Source: Pontibacillus salipaludis (GTDB lineage Bacteria; Bacillota; Bacilli; Bacillales; BH030062). From it: 64,000 nucleotides of DNA. The notes below the pieces were generated by a model that was given only the letters and a program-made list of their open reading frames with translations, was not told the origin of the DNA and did not search any database. The stretch lies in contig NZ_BMIN01000004.1 of assembly GCF_014642405.1 (NCBI RefSeq), positions 124,001-188,000 of the forward strand, written 5' to 3'. Of this stretch, positions 8,442 to 17,081 are shown one piece after another. Every line of letters starts with the position of its first letter. Position 1 is the stretch's first letter. A program made the translations under genes and the position numbers.

Positions 8442-8726
8442 TTACTTGTCTGTTTTCTTTAATACGAAATGAGCGCAACCAAAGTTACAGTATTCGTACA
8501 TATAATCATCTAGCGTGCTGATCTTAGTATCGAATGTAGACTTAGGATTCTGATCGTCATAAAACCCTTTCAAACGAAGCTGTCCGTATCCCCAATCTCC
8601 AACGATAAAATCATACTTACTTAAAATATCGCTAAATCGTTCCTTAACTGCTTCTTCCTGGAAGCCCTCTTTTTCGTCTAGAACAACCTGATAATTCTTT
8701 CCTTGAATTTCTACCACGTCGATCAC
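8442..8726 (-). CDS. yutD: DUF1027 protein YutD
   Basis: 94-residue conserved protein of the DUF1027 (YutD) family, function unknown. Typical elements: N-terminal strand region with EGF-E-FxxRYSDIL-like spacing, the block YDFIVGDWGYGQLRLKGFY (residues 38-56), and a C-terminal YMYEYCNFGCAHFVLKK with two Cys four residues apart. ATG behind a GAGGTGATCGACG leader. Position next to yutC and lytH matches B. subtilis. Confidence 0.85.
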   Translation of the reverse strand: MIDVVEIQGKNYQVVLDEKEGFQEEAVKERFSDILSKYDFIVGDWGYGQLRLKGFYDDQNPKSTFDTKISTLDDYMYEYCNFGCAHFVLKKTDK

Positions 8727-8873
8727 CTCTTAATAGTGCTTTTAGTGTATCATATTTTGGATATTTTGACTTTTACTTTTCTTCTTTGATCAATATTTTC
8801 TAGCATGAACTTTCCATATTGACTAAAGCTATAGGTGAGGGAGAGACAATATCATGCTAGAGGAGGGTTTCCA

Positions 8874-9548
8874 TTGAACTACAAATCATGGATTGCGGCA
8901 TCTGCTCTTGCAACAACATTAGTTGTAACGGGTTGCGGTGCTGAAAACACAGACCAGGGCGCAATGGATATGAATAACGATGGGTACGGCACCAATGTAA
9001 GCTACGACAATGCCGACCGCAATAAGAACAAGAACTATAATTACCAAAACGTTGAGGACATGAATACCAATAATAATTCATCTCAACGCCTTGGCTACAA
9101 CCGCTACTCACGCGGTGAAGTCGACAAGCTTGACGAAGTCCGCTACGGAATTATGGATCGAGAAGCTGTTAGTGACTTAATCACTCGTTACATGCTCCAA
9201 GCTAACGCATTTAAAGATGCGGCTACGCTTGTAACGGATTCAGAAGTTCTCGTTGCCTATACGAAAGAAGACGATGTAGATCGAGATCGTGCTGCTGACA
9301 TTGCGAAGAAAACCGCAATCTCGACCGTTCCTCGTTACTTTGAGGTATATGTAACAGACCAGAAAGACATGTATAAAGACTTGGCTTCTTTAAGCAATAT
9401 GAAAACAAGCGATAAAAACTACCGTAACATGCTTGAATCAACAATTAAAGAAATGCGTAAATCTCCACAGGGAGAAGCCATGTACAATGATGAAACAAAG
9501 TCTAAAAGAGACAAGCGAGACGTTCAAGATCAAGGGATGAACCAGTAA
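8874..9548 (+). CDS. yutC: Sporulation lipoprotein, YhcN/YlaJ family (YutC-like)
   Basis: Lipoprotein of about 224 residues. With the TTG start at 8874 the protein opens with a short hydrophobic signal and the lipobox LVVTGC. The TTG is preferred because GGAGGG lies 5-6 nt upstream, whereas the GTG at 8835 has no ribosome binding site and would add hydrophilic residues before the signal. After an Asn/Asp/Tyr-rich linker comes a YhcN/YlaJ-type domain (about 80-200). Family members are spore or forespore membrane lipoproteins; the precise role is unknown. The yutC symbol rests on position. Confidence 0.75.
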   Translation: MNYKSWIAASALATTLVVTGCGAENTDQGAMDMNNDGYGTNVSYDNADRNKNKNYNYQNVEDMNTNNNSSQRLGYNRYSRGEVDKLDEVRYGIMDREAVSDLITRYMLQANAFKDAATLVTDSEVLVAYTKEDDVDRDRAADIAKKTAISTVPRYFEVYVTDQKDMYKDLASLSNMKTSDKNYRNMLESTIKEMRKSPQGEAMYNDETKSKRDKRDVQDQGMNQ

Positions 9549-9610
9549 CTTTTTTGCTTAGACGATATCAGCAAAAACCATTGGTTACCCCATAGAGGTA
9601 ATCTGTAGGG

Positions 9611-9641
9611 AGGGACTGTTTTTAGTAGACAGTCCCTTTCT
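9611..9641 (+). terminator. Terminator of the yutC-like gene
   Basis: AGGGACTG, a loop with TTTTTAGTAGA, then CAGTCCCTTTCT. Confidence 0.8.
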
Positions 9642-9747
9642 CATGGACTTTTAAGTCATTTCACTTATTATTAACATTTACCACTTATGTTTCACCCAAG
9701 GGTTCCGCAAACTATTGTTATAATCCATCACTTGGAGGTGAAATTAT

Positions 9748-10716
9748 ATGACACGTATAGTAGCATTCATCTTGCTGCTAGCCCTCCTTCCACAACATAC
9801 AACATGGGCAGAAGAGAAAACAGATGTCACAGCACAACGTATGAACCTTTATAGAACTATGGAATCCCTCACTCAAATTCCGTGGTACTACCTTGCAGCT
9901 GTCGATCAATATGAACGCAATATTCAAAAAGAGCCTGCATCTGAAGGAATCATTTCGATTACCATTCCTAAAGAGATGTGGAACGGCGCAACGAATCCAA
10001 GTCAAAAAGATGTTCTTCCTGTTTCAGAAATTGCATTCTTTGAAGGAATGGGCCAAGACGGAGATGGAGACAATCTAGCTGACCGCACAAATGATGCCGA
10101 TATTCTTGTTTCCTTTTCCCAATGGATGAGTGAATTTGGTACATCTAAACAAGATATAAAAATCGCTCTTTGGAATTATTATGAAAGAGATTTATCCGTT
10201 CAAACGATTGTTAATACTGCTGAAGTCTTTAAATCAGAAAAAACAATTGATTTAGATCAACATATATTCCCTGTCCCTCTTCATCATAACTATAGCTATA
10301 AAAACACTTGGGGAGACCCTCGTGGATTTGGTGGAAGACGAATCCATGAAGGAACCGATATATTTGCTAATTACGGAGTTCCTGTCCGTGCTACCTCCTA
10401 TGGGGTAATAGAGATGAAAGGATGGAACAAGTATGGTGGATGGAGAATTGGTGTAAGAGACATCCATAATATTTACCATTATTTTGCTCATTTAAACGGC
10501 TTTGAGAAAAATGTTAACGTAGGACAAGTGGTTAAACCGGGTGATGTTATCGGATATGTTGGTGCATCTGGTTATGGCCCGCCTGGAACATCAGGAAAAT
10601 TCCCGCCTCACCTGCATTACGGAATGTATAAAGATAATGGTCACTCAGAATGGTCTTTTGATCCGTATCCTCATTTAAAACTATGGGAACGCCAAACACG
10701 TCAAATGAAAAAATAA
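9748..10716 (+). CDS. lytH: Sporulation-specific L-Ala-D-Glu endopeptidase LytH (YunA), M23 family
   Basis: 322-residue secreted peptidoglycan peptidase. Residues 1-21 form a signal peptide. The C-terminal LytM/M23 domain (about 195-300) has Zn ligands H200 and D204 in HEGTD, H248 in AHLN, and H288-L-H290. LytH in B. subtilis is made in the mother cell under SigK and cleaves stem peptides to give the single L-Ala side chains of spore cortex. The middle region (85-165) has a D-G-D-G-D acidic stretch at 104-108 followed by a lysozyme-like-linker pattern also seen in LytH. RBS GGAGGTGA. Single gene. Confidence 0.88.
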   Translation: MTRIVAFILLLALLPQHTTWAEEKTDVTAQRMNLYRTMESLTQIPWYYLAAVDQYERNIQKEPASEGIISITIPKEMWNGATNPSQKDVLPVSEIAFFEGMGQDGDGDNLADRTNDADILVSFSQWMSEFGTSKQDIKIALWNYYERDLSVQTIVNTAEVFKSEKTIDLDQHIFPVPLHHNYSYKNTWGDPRGFGGRRIHEGTDIFANYGVPVRATSYGVIEMKGWNKYGGWRIGVRDIHNIYHYFAHLNGFEKNVNVGQVVKPGDVIGYVGASGYGPPGTSGKFPPHLHYGMYKDNGHSEWSFDPYPHLKLWERQTRQMKK

Positions 10717-10717
10717 A

Positions 10718-10752
10718 AAATCCCTCTAACGCGATTGCGTAGAGGGATTTTT
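10718..10752. terminator. Bidirectional terminator between lytH and the NSS transporter operon
   Basis: AAATCCCTCTA-CGC and GCG-TAGAGGGATTTTT, with a TAACG/ATT loop. Confidence 0.85.
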
Positions 10753-10759
10753 GGTAATT

Positions 10760-10855
10760 TTATGATTTAGACGCTTTAACAGCCCGCATAATGCTGGCTA
10801 TTAAACCACCCCAAATGACAGTAGCTCCGATTACAAACATTACAATCCAACTCAT
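10760..10855 (-). CDS. metS: Small membrane subunit of NSS transporter, MetS-like (31 residues)
   Basis: Reading TAA at 10760 back to ATG at 10855 gives a 31-residue peptide with one hydrophobic helix (MSWIVMFVIGATVIWGGLIA) and a basic tail. It begins 2 nt after the stop of the NSS transporter gene, with GGAGG inside that gene's end. It fits the MetS-type small subunit that accompanies the Na+-coupled methionine/alanine importer MetP in Corynebacterium. A shared operon with an NSS transporter supports the call. It is easily missed by gene finders. Confidence 0.8.
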   Translation of the reverse strand: MSWIVMFVIGATVIWGGLIASIMRAVKASKS

Positions 10856-10857
10856 GT

Positions 10858-12372
10858 TTAGCCAACCTCCTTCTCTTCTGACTCTTTTGGCATCGCTAAT
10901 TCATTATTTGGCCACTTTCGAACCGTCATTAAGGCTCCAACGAACATGGCTCCAATGGCAACAACCCAGCCGAAGTAGAATAAGAATTCAATCGGATATC
11001 CTTCATAGTTCTCCATAAGTTCAACACGTAAGTTTTGTAATAACATATACCCCAAGACAACTGGAGTAATTACACCTAGACAAATCCTCCACCAGGTACC
11101 TAACATAATGTCAGACAGACTGTTGGCATGAGCCTGAAGATTTTTAAGTTCTTTCGCAAACCAAGCAACAGCTACAACTTCAAACAGACCAGCAAGCGCA
11201 ACACCGTAACTATTAATAAAGTGGTCAACCGTGTCTAAGAAGAATAATCCTCCATTTGTTGCGTAAAGAAGGGATATAATTGCTGAGAGTCCCCCACCGA
11301 TTGCAACCGCCGTTACGCGTGATAGATTAAACTTCTCTGCAACACCTGCTACATATGTTTCGGTAATGGAGATTAACGAAGAAAGACCAGCTAATACAAG
11401 CGAAGCAAAGAATAAGAAACCAAAGAAGCCGGACAATACAGGCATTTCATTAATAATTTGTGGGAATACAACAAATGCTAAACCAATTCCTCCTGTCACC
11501 ACCTCTGTGACATCCTGGCCTGTTTGCATGGCCATAAAACCAAGTGCAGCAAAAACACCAATACCAGCTAATAATTCAAATGATGAATTCGCAAAACCTG
11601 TGATAAAGGCATTGTTTGTGATATCAGATTTCTTCGGTAAATATGAAGAATACGTAATCATAATCGCAAAAGCGATGGATAAACTGAAGAAGATCTGACC
11701 GTAGGCTGCAACCCAAACACCAGGGTCCCCTATTGCATCCCAATCTGGTTGGAAAAATGCTTGAAGACCATCGACTGCTCCCTCAAGCGTCAAAGCACGT
11801 ACAACTATAATTAAGAATAATACCACAAGCGTTGGGATAAAGATTTTATTCGCTAATTCAATCCCTTTCTTAATACCAATTCCAAGAACTGTTAAGGTAA
11901 TTATCCAAACAATCGCTAGCGGAATAAGAATCTTCATATTCATTCCACCAACAACTCCAGGTTCTGTGATATTCAGGAAATCTTCCATCAAGAATGTACC
12001 TGTATCACTTCCCCAAGCTCCATTTAAAGCATACCCTGCGTAAAGAATCGCCCAGGCAATAATAACTGCATAGTAAGTAGAAATAATAAATGAGATCGCA
12101 ACTTGCCACCAACCAATCCATTCAAAACCTTTTCGCATTCTGCCAAGTGACTTAGGTGCAGATCCGCGATACTTGTGACCGATGGTGTATTCCATGATTA
12201 AAAGCGGGATCCCGGCAGTTAGAAGTGCGAATAAATAAGGTAAGAAAAAAGCACCTCCGCCGTTTTCGTAAGCAGTCGCTGGGAATCGCCAAATATTCCC
12301 TAATCCAATAGCTGAACCCATTGCCGCAAGCAAAAAGCCAACCCGTGTCCCCCATTGAGAACGTTTTTCCAT
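10858..12372 (-). CDS. Na+-dependent transporter, NSS/SNF family (MetP-like)
   Basis: 504-residue carrier with about 11-12 membrane segments. The N-terminal signature WGTRVGFLLAAMGSAIGLGN (residues 7-26) contains the Gly and Asn residues that bind Na+ and the substrate carboxylate in LeuT-type proteins. The gene is followed at once by a 31-residue MetS-like peptide, so methionine or alanine uptake is the best guess. Start ATG behind GGGGAGGG. A promoter and an inverted repeat lie in the leader. No SAM or T-box motif was seen upstream. Confidence 0.88.
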   Translation of the reverse strand: MEKRSQWGTRVGFLLAAMGSAIGLGNIWRFPATAYENGGGAFFLPYLFALLTAGIPLLIMEYTIGHKYRGSAPKSLGRMRKGFEWIGWWQVAISFIISTYYAVIIAWAILYAGYALNGAWGSDTGTFLMEDFLNITEPGVVGGMNMKILIPLAIVWIITLTVLGIGIKKGIELANKIFIPTLVVLFLIIVVRALTLEGAVDGLQAFFQPDWDAIGDPGVWVAAYGQIFFSLSIAFAIMITYSSYLPKKSDITNNAFITGFANSSFELLAGIGVFAALGFMAMQTGQDVTEVVTGGIGLAFVVFPQIINEMPVLSGFFGFLFFASLVLAGLSSLISITETYVAGVAEKFNLSRVTAVAIGGGLSAIISLLYATNGGLFFLDTVDHFINSYGVALAGLFEVVAVAWFAKELKNLQAHANSLSDIMLGTWWRICLGVITPVVLGYMLLQNLRVELMENYEGYPIEFLFYFGWVVAIGAMFVGALMTVRKWPNNELAMPKESEEKEVG

Positions 12373-12396
12373 GAATAGCCCTCCCCTTCACCAGTC

Positions 12397-12437
12397 TTCT
12401 CCTGCGTTACAAGCATATGCTTATAATCCCAGGAGAA
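12397..12437 (-). promoter_or_regulatory. Inverted repeat in the leader of the NSS transporter gene
   Basis: TTCTCCTG and CAGGAGAA enclose a second, near-perfect palindrome centred on AAGCATATGCTT. Located between the promoter and start codon. It could be a protein operator or an RNA hairpin. Confidence 0.5.
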
Positions 12438-12488
12438 TGTGTGGTTCTTTTTCTTTTTTCAGACTTTTCTTACTAATAAGCTGTCTTT

Positions 12489-12517
12489 ATTCTAACCAGT
12501 CCGCCTCAGCTTGTAAA
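12489..12517 (-). promoter_or_regulatory. Probable SigA promoter of the NSS transporter operon
   Basis: TTTACA and TAGAAT with a 17-nt spacer on the minus strand. The resulting leader is about 110 nt and contains the inverted repeat at 12397-12437. Confidence 0.6.
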
Positions 12518-12691
12518 GCAATATTTAAAATTTTCAGATATTTACAATTAGGCTTTTTATCCTACGCCTATTTTTCTAAACAAACCTGTTCCCCACTTTC
12601 ATTTAAGTGCCCGTATGCGGAAGCCTGGAAATCTGGAGGGACGGAAATGCACCATATTTGGGAGGAAGGCTTAAGAGCAACTATAATTAGC

Positions 12692-12908
12692 TGGTCCGTT
12701 CACCTCATTAACGTCAGGGCAGGCTTGGGGATTGCGAGACTCCCGCGGGATAAGGAGCCTAGGGGAGACCCCGCAGAGAGCGAAAGCGAACGAGGAGGCT
12801 TCCCAGCTCCCCGCAGGAAAGCGAGTTGTCCCCAAGCCTGCCCCTGCACTTATAAACGTAACGGTCCCAATCACACAAAGTGTCTCAACTTCGGATCTTC
12901 AATAGTCC
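12692..12908. repeat. Palindromic intergenic repeat, family 1, copy R3 (GGNCCGTT-ended)
   Basis: Copy closely related to R2: GGTCCGTTCACCTC at the left, AACGGTCCC at 12857-12869, and the same core blocks. On the right it carries the outer module as CTCAACTTCGGATCTTCAAT (12885-12904), also seen beside R1 and R6. Together with the leader and the nhaC-side terminator it occupies the 600-bp gap between the two transporter operons. Confidence 0.8.
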
Positions 12909-12943
12909 TCCCCTTATATAGAATTAAGTCTGAGCTGAGCACT

Positions 12944-12977
12944 AAAAAATCCCGTTATGCGTTACATAACGGGATTT
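12944..12977 (-). terminator. Terminator of the NhaC-superfamily transporter
   Basis: AATCCCGTTATG and CATAACGGGATT around CGTTA, followed by a T run on the minus strand. Confidence 0.85.
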
Positions 12978-12983
12978 ACACAA

Positions 12984-14552
12984 CTATGCAGTTTTGGATT
13001 CGTTCACTTCTGAATGATTGCTTTTTGGATTAATCGCAAACACCACAAGCACTACAAGCAAGAGTGTAATAGCAAGAGATAACAATGCACTAGATGTCAT
13101 GCCATAAACCACATAACCAACAGAAGTGGCCGCGGCACTAATTAAGGCATAAGGCAACTGTGTCATGACGTGATCAATGTGGTTTGATCCCGCTCCTGTA
13201 GAAGATAGGATTGATGTGTCTGAAATCGGTGAACAGTGATCTCCAAACACACTTCCAGCTAATACAGCTGCTAAAGCAGGTAAGAACATGCTAACGTCTG
13301 TGTTTGCTGCGATATTACCTGCAATCGGGAGCATAATTCCAAATGTTCCCCATGAAGTTCCTGTTGCGAAAGCCATTCCTCCTGATACTAAGAAGACGAG
13401 TAATGGTAAATAAGATGGCGCAATGTTTAGAGATTCAAATTGAGCTGCTAAAAACTTACCTGTCTCAAGCTCACCAATTATAGCCCCAATCATCCAGGCA
13501 AAGACTAAAATATAAATAGCTGGCATCATTGCTTTAGAACCTTCAAGGCTAACTTTGCTAAGCGATGACTTCTCGCCAGATTGGGTTACATAAAGAACAA
13601 ATCCACTTAGTGCGGCAAATAAGCCACCAGCAAATAATGAGCGATTTACATTTGTATTCTTGAAGATCTCAAGGATGGTTACGTTTCCTTCTGTCCCTTG
13701 GATTCCCGTAATTACCATGGCAATAACAGTAGCCGCAATTAAAACAACAATAGGAACAATCAAGTGATAGACACGTCCATTATGAACATCTTTAAATTCA
13801 TTGTTCAAGTCCCCTGGAACGTCTTTCGTCTGGTCAACAAGTTCCCCTTCAACTTCAGCTTTTTGCTCATGTTTCTTCATAGCTCCAATATCGAATTTGC
13901 GATAAATGGTTAAGAACACAAGTAGAATAGCTGCGAATACATATAAGTTCATTGGAATCATTTTAACAAAGGCTTCTAAGCCACTAAACTGAGTTAATTC
14001 ATTTGTTGCAATAATAGTTCCAATTGTACCAATAATATAAGCACCCCAGCTTGAAATCGGTGAAATAACCGTAATTGGTGCTGATGTGGAGTCAATAAGA
14101 TACGCTAGCTTCGCTCTAGAAACTTTATAACGATCTGTTAATGGGCGAGCTACTTGTCCTATTGCCAGACTATTAAAGTAATCGTCAATGAAAATAATAA
14201 TACCTAATACAGCTGGCATAGTTTGAGCACCTTTACGTGTTTTAACACGTTGGATCGCCCACTCTCCAAATGCACGACTTCCACCGGAAGCGGTCATAAA
14301 GGCAGTTGTAATTCCTAACAAGATTAAGAAACTGAGTAAGAATAAATTTCCTAAATTAAGCGCGCCATCTACATAGAATATCGTATAGAATTGCGTCCAT
14401 ACTTCAGATAATGTCGCGGGTATAGAAAAACCATGGAGCATGAAAGCACCAAGTAAAATTCCTACTCCTAATGAGATAAGCACTCGTCTTGTAACTAAGA
14501 CTAAGACAAGCATAACAAGTGGTGGAATAAGTGAGTAAATCGTACCTTCCAT
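12984..14552 (-). CDS. lysW: NhaC-superfamily transporter under lysine riboswitch control; probable lysine transporter (LysW-type)
   Basis: 522-residue membrane protein with about 12 membrane segments and the NhaC-family pattern (FIDDYFNSLAIGQVARPLTDR around 125-145; GDHCSPISDTSILSSTGAGS near 430-450). On sequence alone it would be called a Na+/H+ antiporter. The leader, however, holds a complete lysine riboswitch with terminator, and NhaC-superfamily genes with that leader have been proposed as lysine transporters (LysW). The lysine assignment is therefore an inference from regulation. ATG behind GGAGGGAACG. Single gene. Confidence 0.8.
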   Translation of the reverse strand: MEGTIYSLIPPLVMLVLVLVTRRVLISLGVGILLGAFMLHGFSIPATLSEVWTQFYTIFYVDGALNLGNLFLLSFLILLGITTAFMTASGGSRAFGEWAIQRVKTRKGAQTMPAVLGIIIFIDDYFNSLAIGQVARPLTDRYKVSRAKLAYLIDSTSAPITVISPISSWGAYIIGTIGTIIATNELTQFSGLEAFVKMIPMNLYVFAAILLVFLTIYRKFDIGAMKKHEQKAEVEGELVDQTKDVPGDLNNEFKDVHNGRVYHLIVPIVVLIAATVIAMVITGIQGTEGNVTILEIFKNTNVNRSLFAGGLFAALSGFVLYVTQSGEKSSLSKVSLEGSKAMMPAIYILVFAWMIGAIIGELETGKFLAAQFESLNIAPSYLPLLVFLVSGGMAFATGTSWGTFGIMLPIAGNIAANTDVSMFLPALAAVLAGSVFGDHCSPISDTSILSSTGAGSNHIDHVMTQLPYALISAAATSVGYVVYGMTSSALLSLAITLLLVVLVVFAINPKSNHSEVNESKTA

Positions 14553-14703
14553 CTTTTCGTTCCCTCCGTTTTTTGTAATGATCTCCTTCGTGTTTCAGCC
14601 TTGATGTTATTGAAGGAAAGGAACGATGGACATGACGATGCAAGTACTGTCGAGCGCAGATTGGTGTGGTAATCTGGCTTTAAAATGCAGAAGAGTAAGA
14701 GGA

Positions 14704-14990
14704 AATAAAAAAACAGCAAATAATGATAGAGAAAATAACCTATCATTACTTGCTGTTTTATCGCAAATAATATTGTTATCCTCCATCTCGATCAGTAGCG
14801 CATCATGCAATCCAACGTTCGGTTTGCATGACAGTACATTCTCTATTTGGGAATGCACCAGCGTAAGGAAGGGGACCCTTCGTTACACTTCGGCAAGTAG
14901 CCCTTTCTCCAGTTCTCATTGTTGTCATCCTCAAACTGGGTACTAATGCTAAATGCGCCTCTACCTCATCGATATGATAAGGGTAGATGA
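14704..14990 (-). ncRNA. Lysine riboswitch (L-box) upstream of the NhaC-superfamily gene
   Basis: On the minus strand the leader reads GATGAGGTAGAGGCGCA, then AGTACCCAG, GAAAGGGCTACTTGCCGAAG, ACGCTGGTGCATTC, and ACTGTCATGC. These follow the order and spacing of the lysine riboswitch core (AGAGGNGC at the start, AAGGG..GCCGAAG, GCTGG, ACTGTCA). The aptamer spans about 14776-14990. A long terminator hairpin follows at 14711-14760. Binding of lysine should favour termination. This fills most of the 480-bp gap before yunB. Confidence 0.9.
14711..14760 (-). terminator. Expression-platform terminator of the lysine riboswitch
   Basis: AAACAGCAA-TAATGATAG and CTATCATTA-TTGCTGTTT arms followed by TTTTTATTT on the minus strand. 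Confidence 0.85.
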
Positions 14991-15032
14991 AATTCAATTT
15001 TTGTGTAAGACAAATATTATCTTAACAATTTT

Positions 15033-15821
15033 TTATGGTCCTGGCAAGGGGTTTGTTGGAACTTCAATAGATGGATTCATTCCACCGCCACCACCGTTAT
15101 AAAAATCAGGTACTTTCCCAATAATCACATTATGTGCAATAGGAACTTCGGTATTTACTGTAATCAGTTTTGTAGAAAAAGGCAGTAGTACTTGTAGATT
15201 GACTTCAACTCTTAAATCAATATCAACAACAAGCATATTAATACCGTACTCTTTCTCTTCTTTTATAGCATCTGCCTTCACATTTCCAATGTAAGTGAAA
15301 TGGACAGGGATCTCTGGTCCTAAGTTTGATAATAATGTATTCCCAGTAGCTTGCCCTAAAGGAATTCGGGCAATGGTTCGTTTGTCTTGTACAATATCAG
15401 TATTCGTCTCCTCAGGTTGGTCAATATCAACATCATAGGATATACCAGGGTCAGGGTCCTCGCCTTCACCTAATCTTGTTAAGTATTGATTTACGCGAAA
15501 TAATGTATCACGGGTAACTTTATTGATCGCTGCTGAGTTGAAGCCAGCAGACACTACATTACCCTGATCATCGTAAGTATACTGGACTAAATCATTCACA
15601 TTCAGGTCTTCTGCCATCTTCTTACTGACCGTTTCTGCAATGGCTTCTTTCGCAAATTGTTCAGTTCTCGCCTCTGCGATTTCCATAATCTTCGGCTCGA
15701 TCCCTTTATTTATAATCCATAAGCTTACAAAAGTGCTTATGAGAAAAAACATGAACGTTATAATAAAGATTTGTCTGGCTGGAGGTGGTGCCATTGAACC
15801 TTTTCTTCTATTTCTCCCCAT
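15033..15821 (-). CDS. yunB: Sporulation protein YunB
   Basis: 262-residue protein with one N-terminal membrane helix (about residues 16-40, IFIITFMFFLISTFVSLWII) and an extracytoplasmic domain. Matches the YunB family, required for normal spore formation in B. subtilis and made in the mother cell; mechanism unknown. An upstream TTG is in frame, but GAGGGGG lies about 8 nt before the ATG at 15821. Pro/Gly-rich C-terminus (GGGGG then NPLPGP). The next gene upstream on the same strand encodes an HD-GYP protein. Confidence 0.87.
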   Translation of the reverse strand: MGRNRRKGSMAPPPARQIFIITFMFFLISTFVSLWIINKGIEPKIMEIAEARTEQFAKEAIAETVSKKMAEDLNVNDLVQYTYDDQGNVVSAGFNSAAINKVTRDTLFRVNQYLTRLGEGEDPDPGISYDVDIDQPEETNTDIVQDKRTIARIPLGQATGNTLLSNLGPEIPVHFTYIGNVKADAIKEEKEYGINMLVVDIDLRVEVNLQVLLPFSTKLITVNTEVPIAHNVIIGKVPDFYNGGGGGMNPSIEVPTNPLPGP

Positions 15822-15878
15822 AATAAAACCCCCTCTCCTCAATCTTATGCAAGATGAGGACAGGGTTTGACTGTTTTA

Positions 15879-16979
15879 TTACGTTTTTCCAGCCAACGTG
15901 GTATCGCATTCTGTAATGACAATATTCAGGGCTTTGCTTAAATCTAATTCATAATAGGAATGTACGGACTGTCCATTTTCTTCTAAAATCCTTACGTGTG
16001 GACGGTCACTTATGTTCGAATTTTGCCTAGACACAATACCTTTTCGTCCATCACTTAAACGAACACTCAAGCCATTTGGGTACACAGCAACGCTTCTTCT
16101 GAAGGCTTGAATCATATGTAAATCAAACTTCGTTCCCGCACCTGCGTACAGAATCTCAAGACCTTCGTGAGGCAGCATAGCTCTTCTGTACACTCGGTTA
16201 CTTGTCACTGCATCAAACACATCTGCAATTGCCAAGATTTTAGCGTAGTAATGAATATCTTTATCGCAAAGTCCCCTTGGGTATCCAGAGCCATCTAGCC
16301 GCTCATGGTGTTGAAACGCACAATGGGCTGCCACCAAGGGAACACTGGGTACTGATCGAAGCATATTGAAACCAGCTTCTGAATGCTCTTTAATAAGCTC
16401 AAATTCATCATCACTTAAAGAACCTGGTTTAAACAGTACTTCCCTTGGAACTTGAACTTTACCAACATCGTGCAGAATAGCTCCAAACCCTAGTTCTTCA
16501 AGTTTCTTCGGATGTAAACCTAGTTCTGTCCCCAATGCTAACGTATAGATCGTTACATTTAGAGAGTGTGTAAAGATATAATCATCGTATGTAAACACGT
16601 CAGATAATAAAGAAATAGCTCGATCGTGCCTCTGTATGTCCGATAATATCTTTCGAACAACTTCTTTCATCTTCTCCCCAGTACGATCGAAAATAAAAGA
16701 ATCTTGTAGAGTATTTGATGATTTGACTTTATCAAACGTATCCGTAATACGATGGATAGCTTGATTCCTTACTTGATCTGTAATCGGAAATTCAGTCACG
16801 ATATCATCCGTGACTTCGTCTTCTATGTAAACATATGTAATCCCCATGTCGTTTAATCGTTCGATCATTTTTAGAGTCAACGACACACCTGAATGGATTA
16901 AGACCTTACCCTTTTCGTTATGGATCGGTTTTGCCAATTCATGACCAGGTTTTAAGGAAAACGTTGATAGCAATCGCAT
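15879..16979 (-). CDS. HD-GYP domain c-di-GMP phosphodiesterase
   Basis: 366 residues. The N-terminal region (1-60) resembles the DUF3391-like strand domain often found before HD-GYP. The catalytic domain runs from about 125 to 320: H138, HDVGK at 170-174, HHERLDGSGYPRG at 224-236 and ADVFDA at 252-257. All metal ligands and the GYP motif are present, so hydrolysis of cyclic di-GMP is expected. No receiver or PAS domain. It lies between yunB and yunC, an insertion relative to B. subtilis, and is probably co-transcribed with yunB (36-nt gap). Confidence 0.88.
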   Translation of the reverse strand: MRLLSTFSLKPGHELAKPIHNEKGKVLIHSGVSLTLKMIERLNDMGITYVYIEDEVTDDIVTEFPITDQVRNQAIHRITDTFDKVKSSNTLQDSFIFDRTGEKMKEVVRKILSDIQRHDRAISLLSDVFTYDDYIFTHSLNVTIYTLALGTELGLHPKKLEELGFGAILHDVGKVQVPREVLFKPGSLSDDEFELIKEHSEAGFNMLRSVPSVPLVAAHCAFQHHERLDGSGYPRGLCDKDIHYYAKILAIADVFDAVTSNRVYRRAMLPHEGLEILYAGAGTKFDLHMIQAFRRSVAVYPNGLSVRLSDGRKGIVSRQNSNISDRPHVRILEENGQSVHSYYELDLSKALNIVITECDTTLAGKT

Positions 16980-17081
16980 TATACCCCAACCTTATACCAA
17001 ACTTAACTCCCGTATTCTTGATAGCTATGTACACCGAGAGAATTTGAAGTAGATATACAAACCCCCTCGCACCGGTTATAG

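Noticed and set aside
12371-13033. 220-codon plus-strand frame between the two transporter operons.
   Set aside because: It runs through a promoter, repeat R3 and a terminator and into the opposite-strand transporter gene. No ribosome binding site or recognisable domain.
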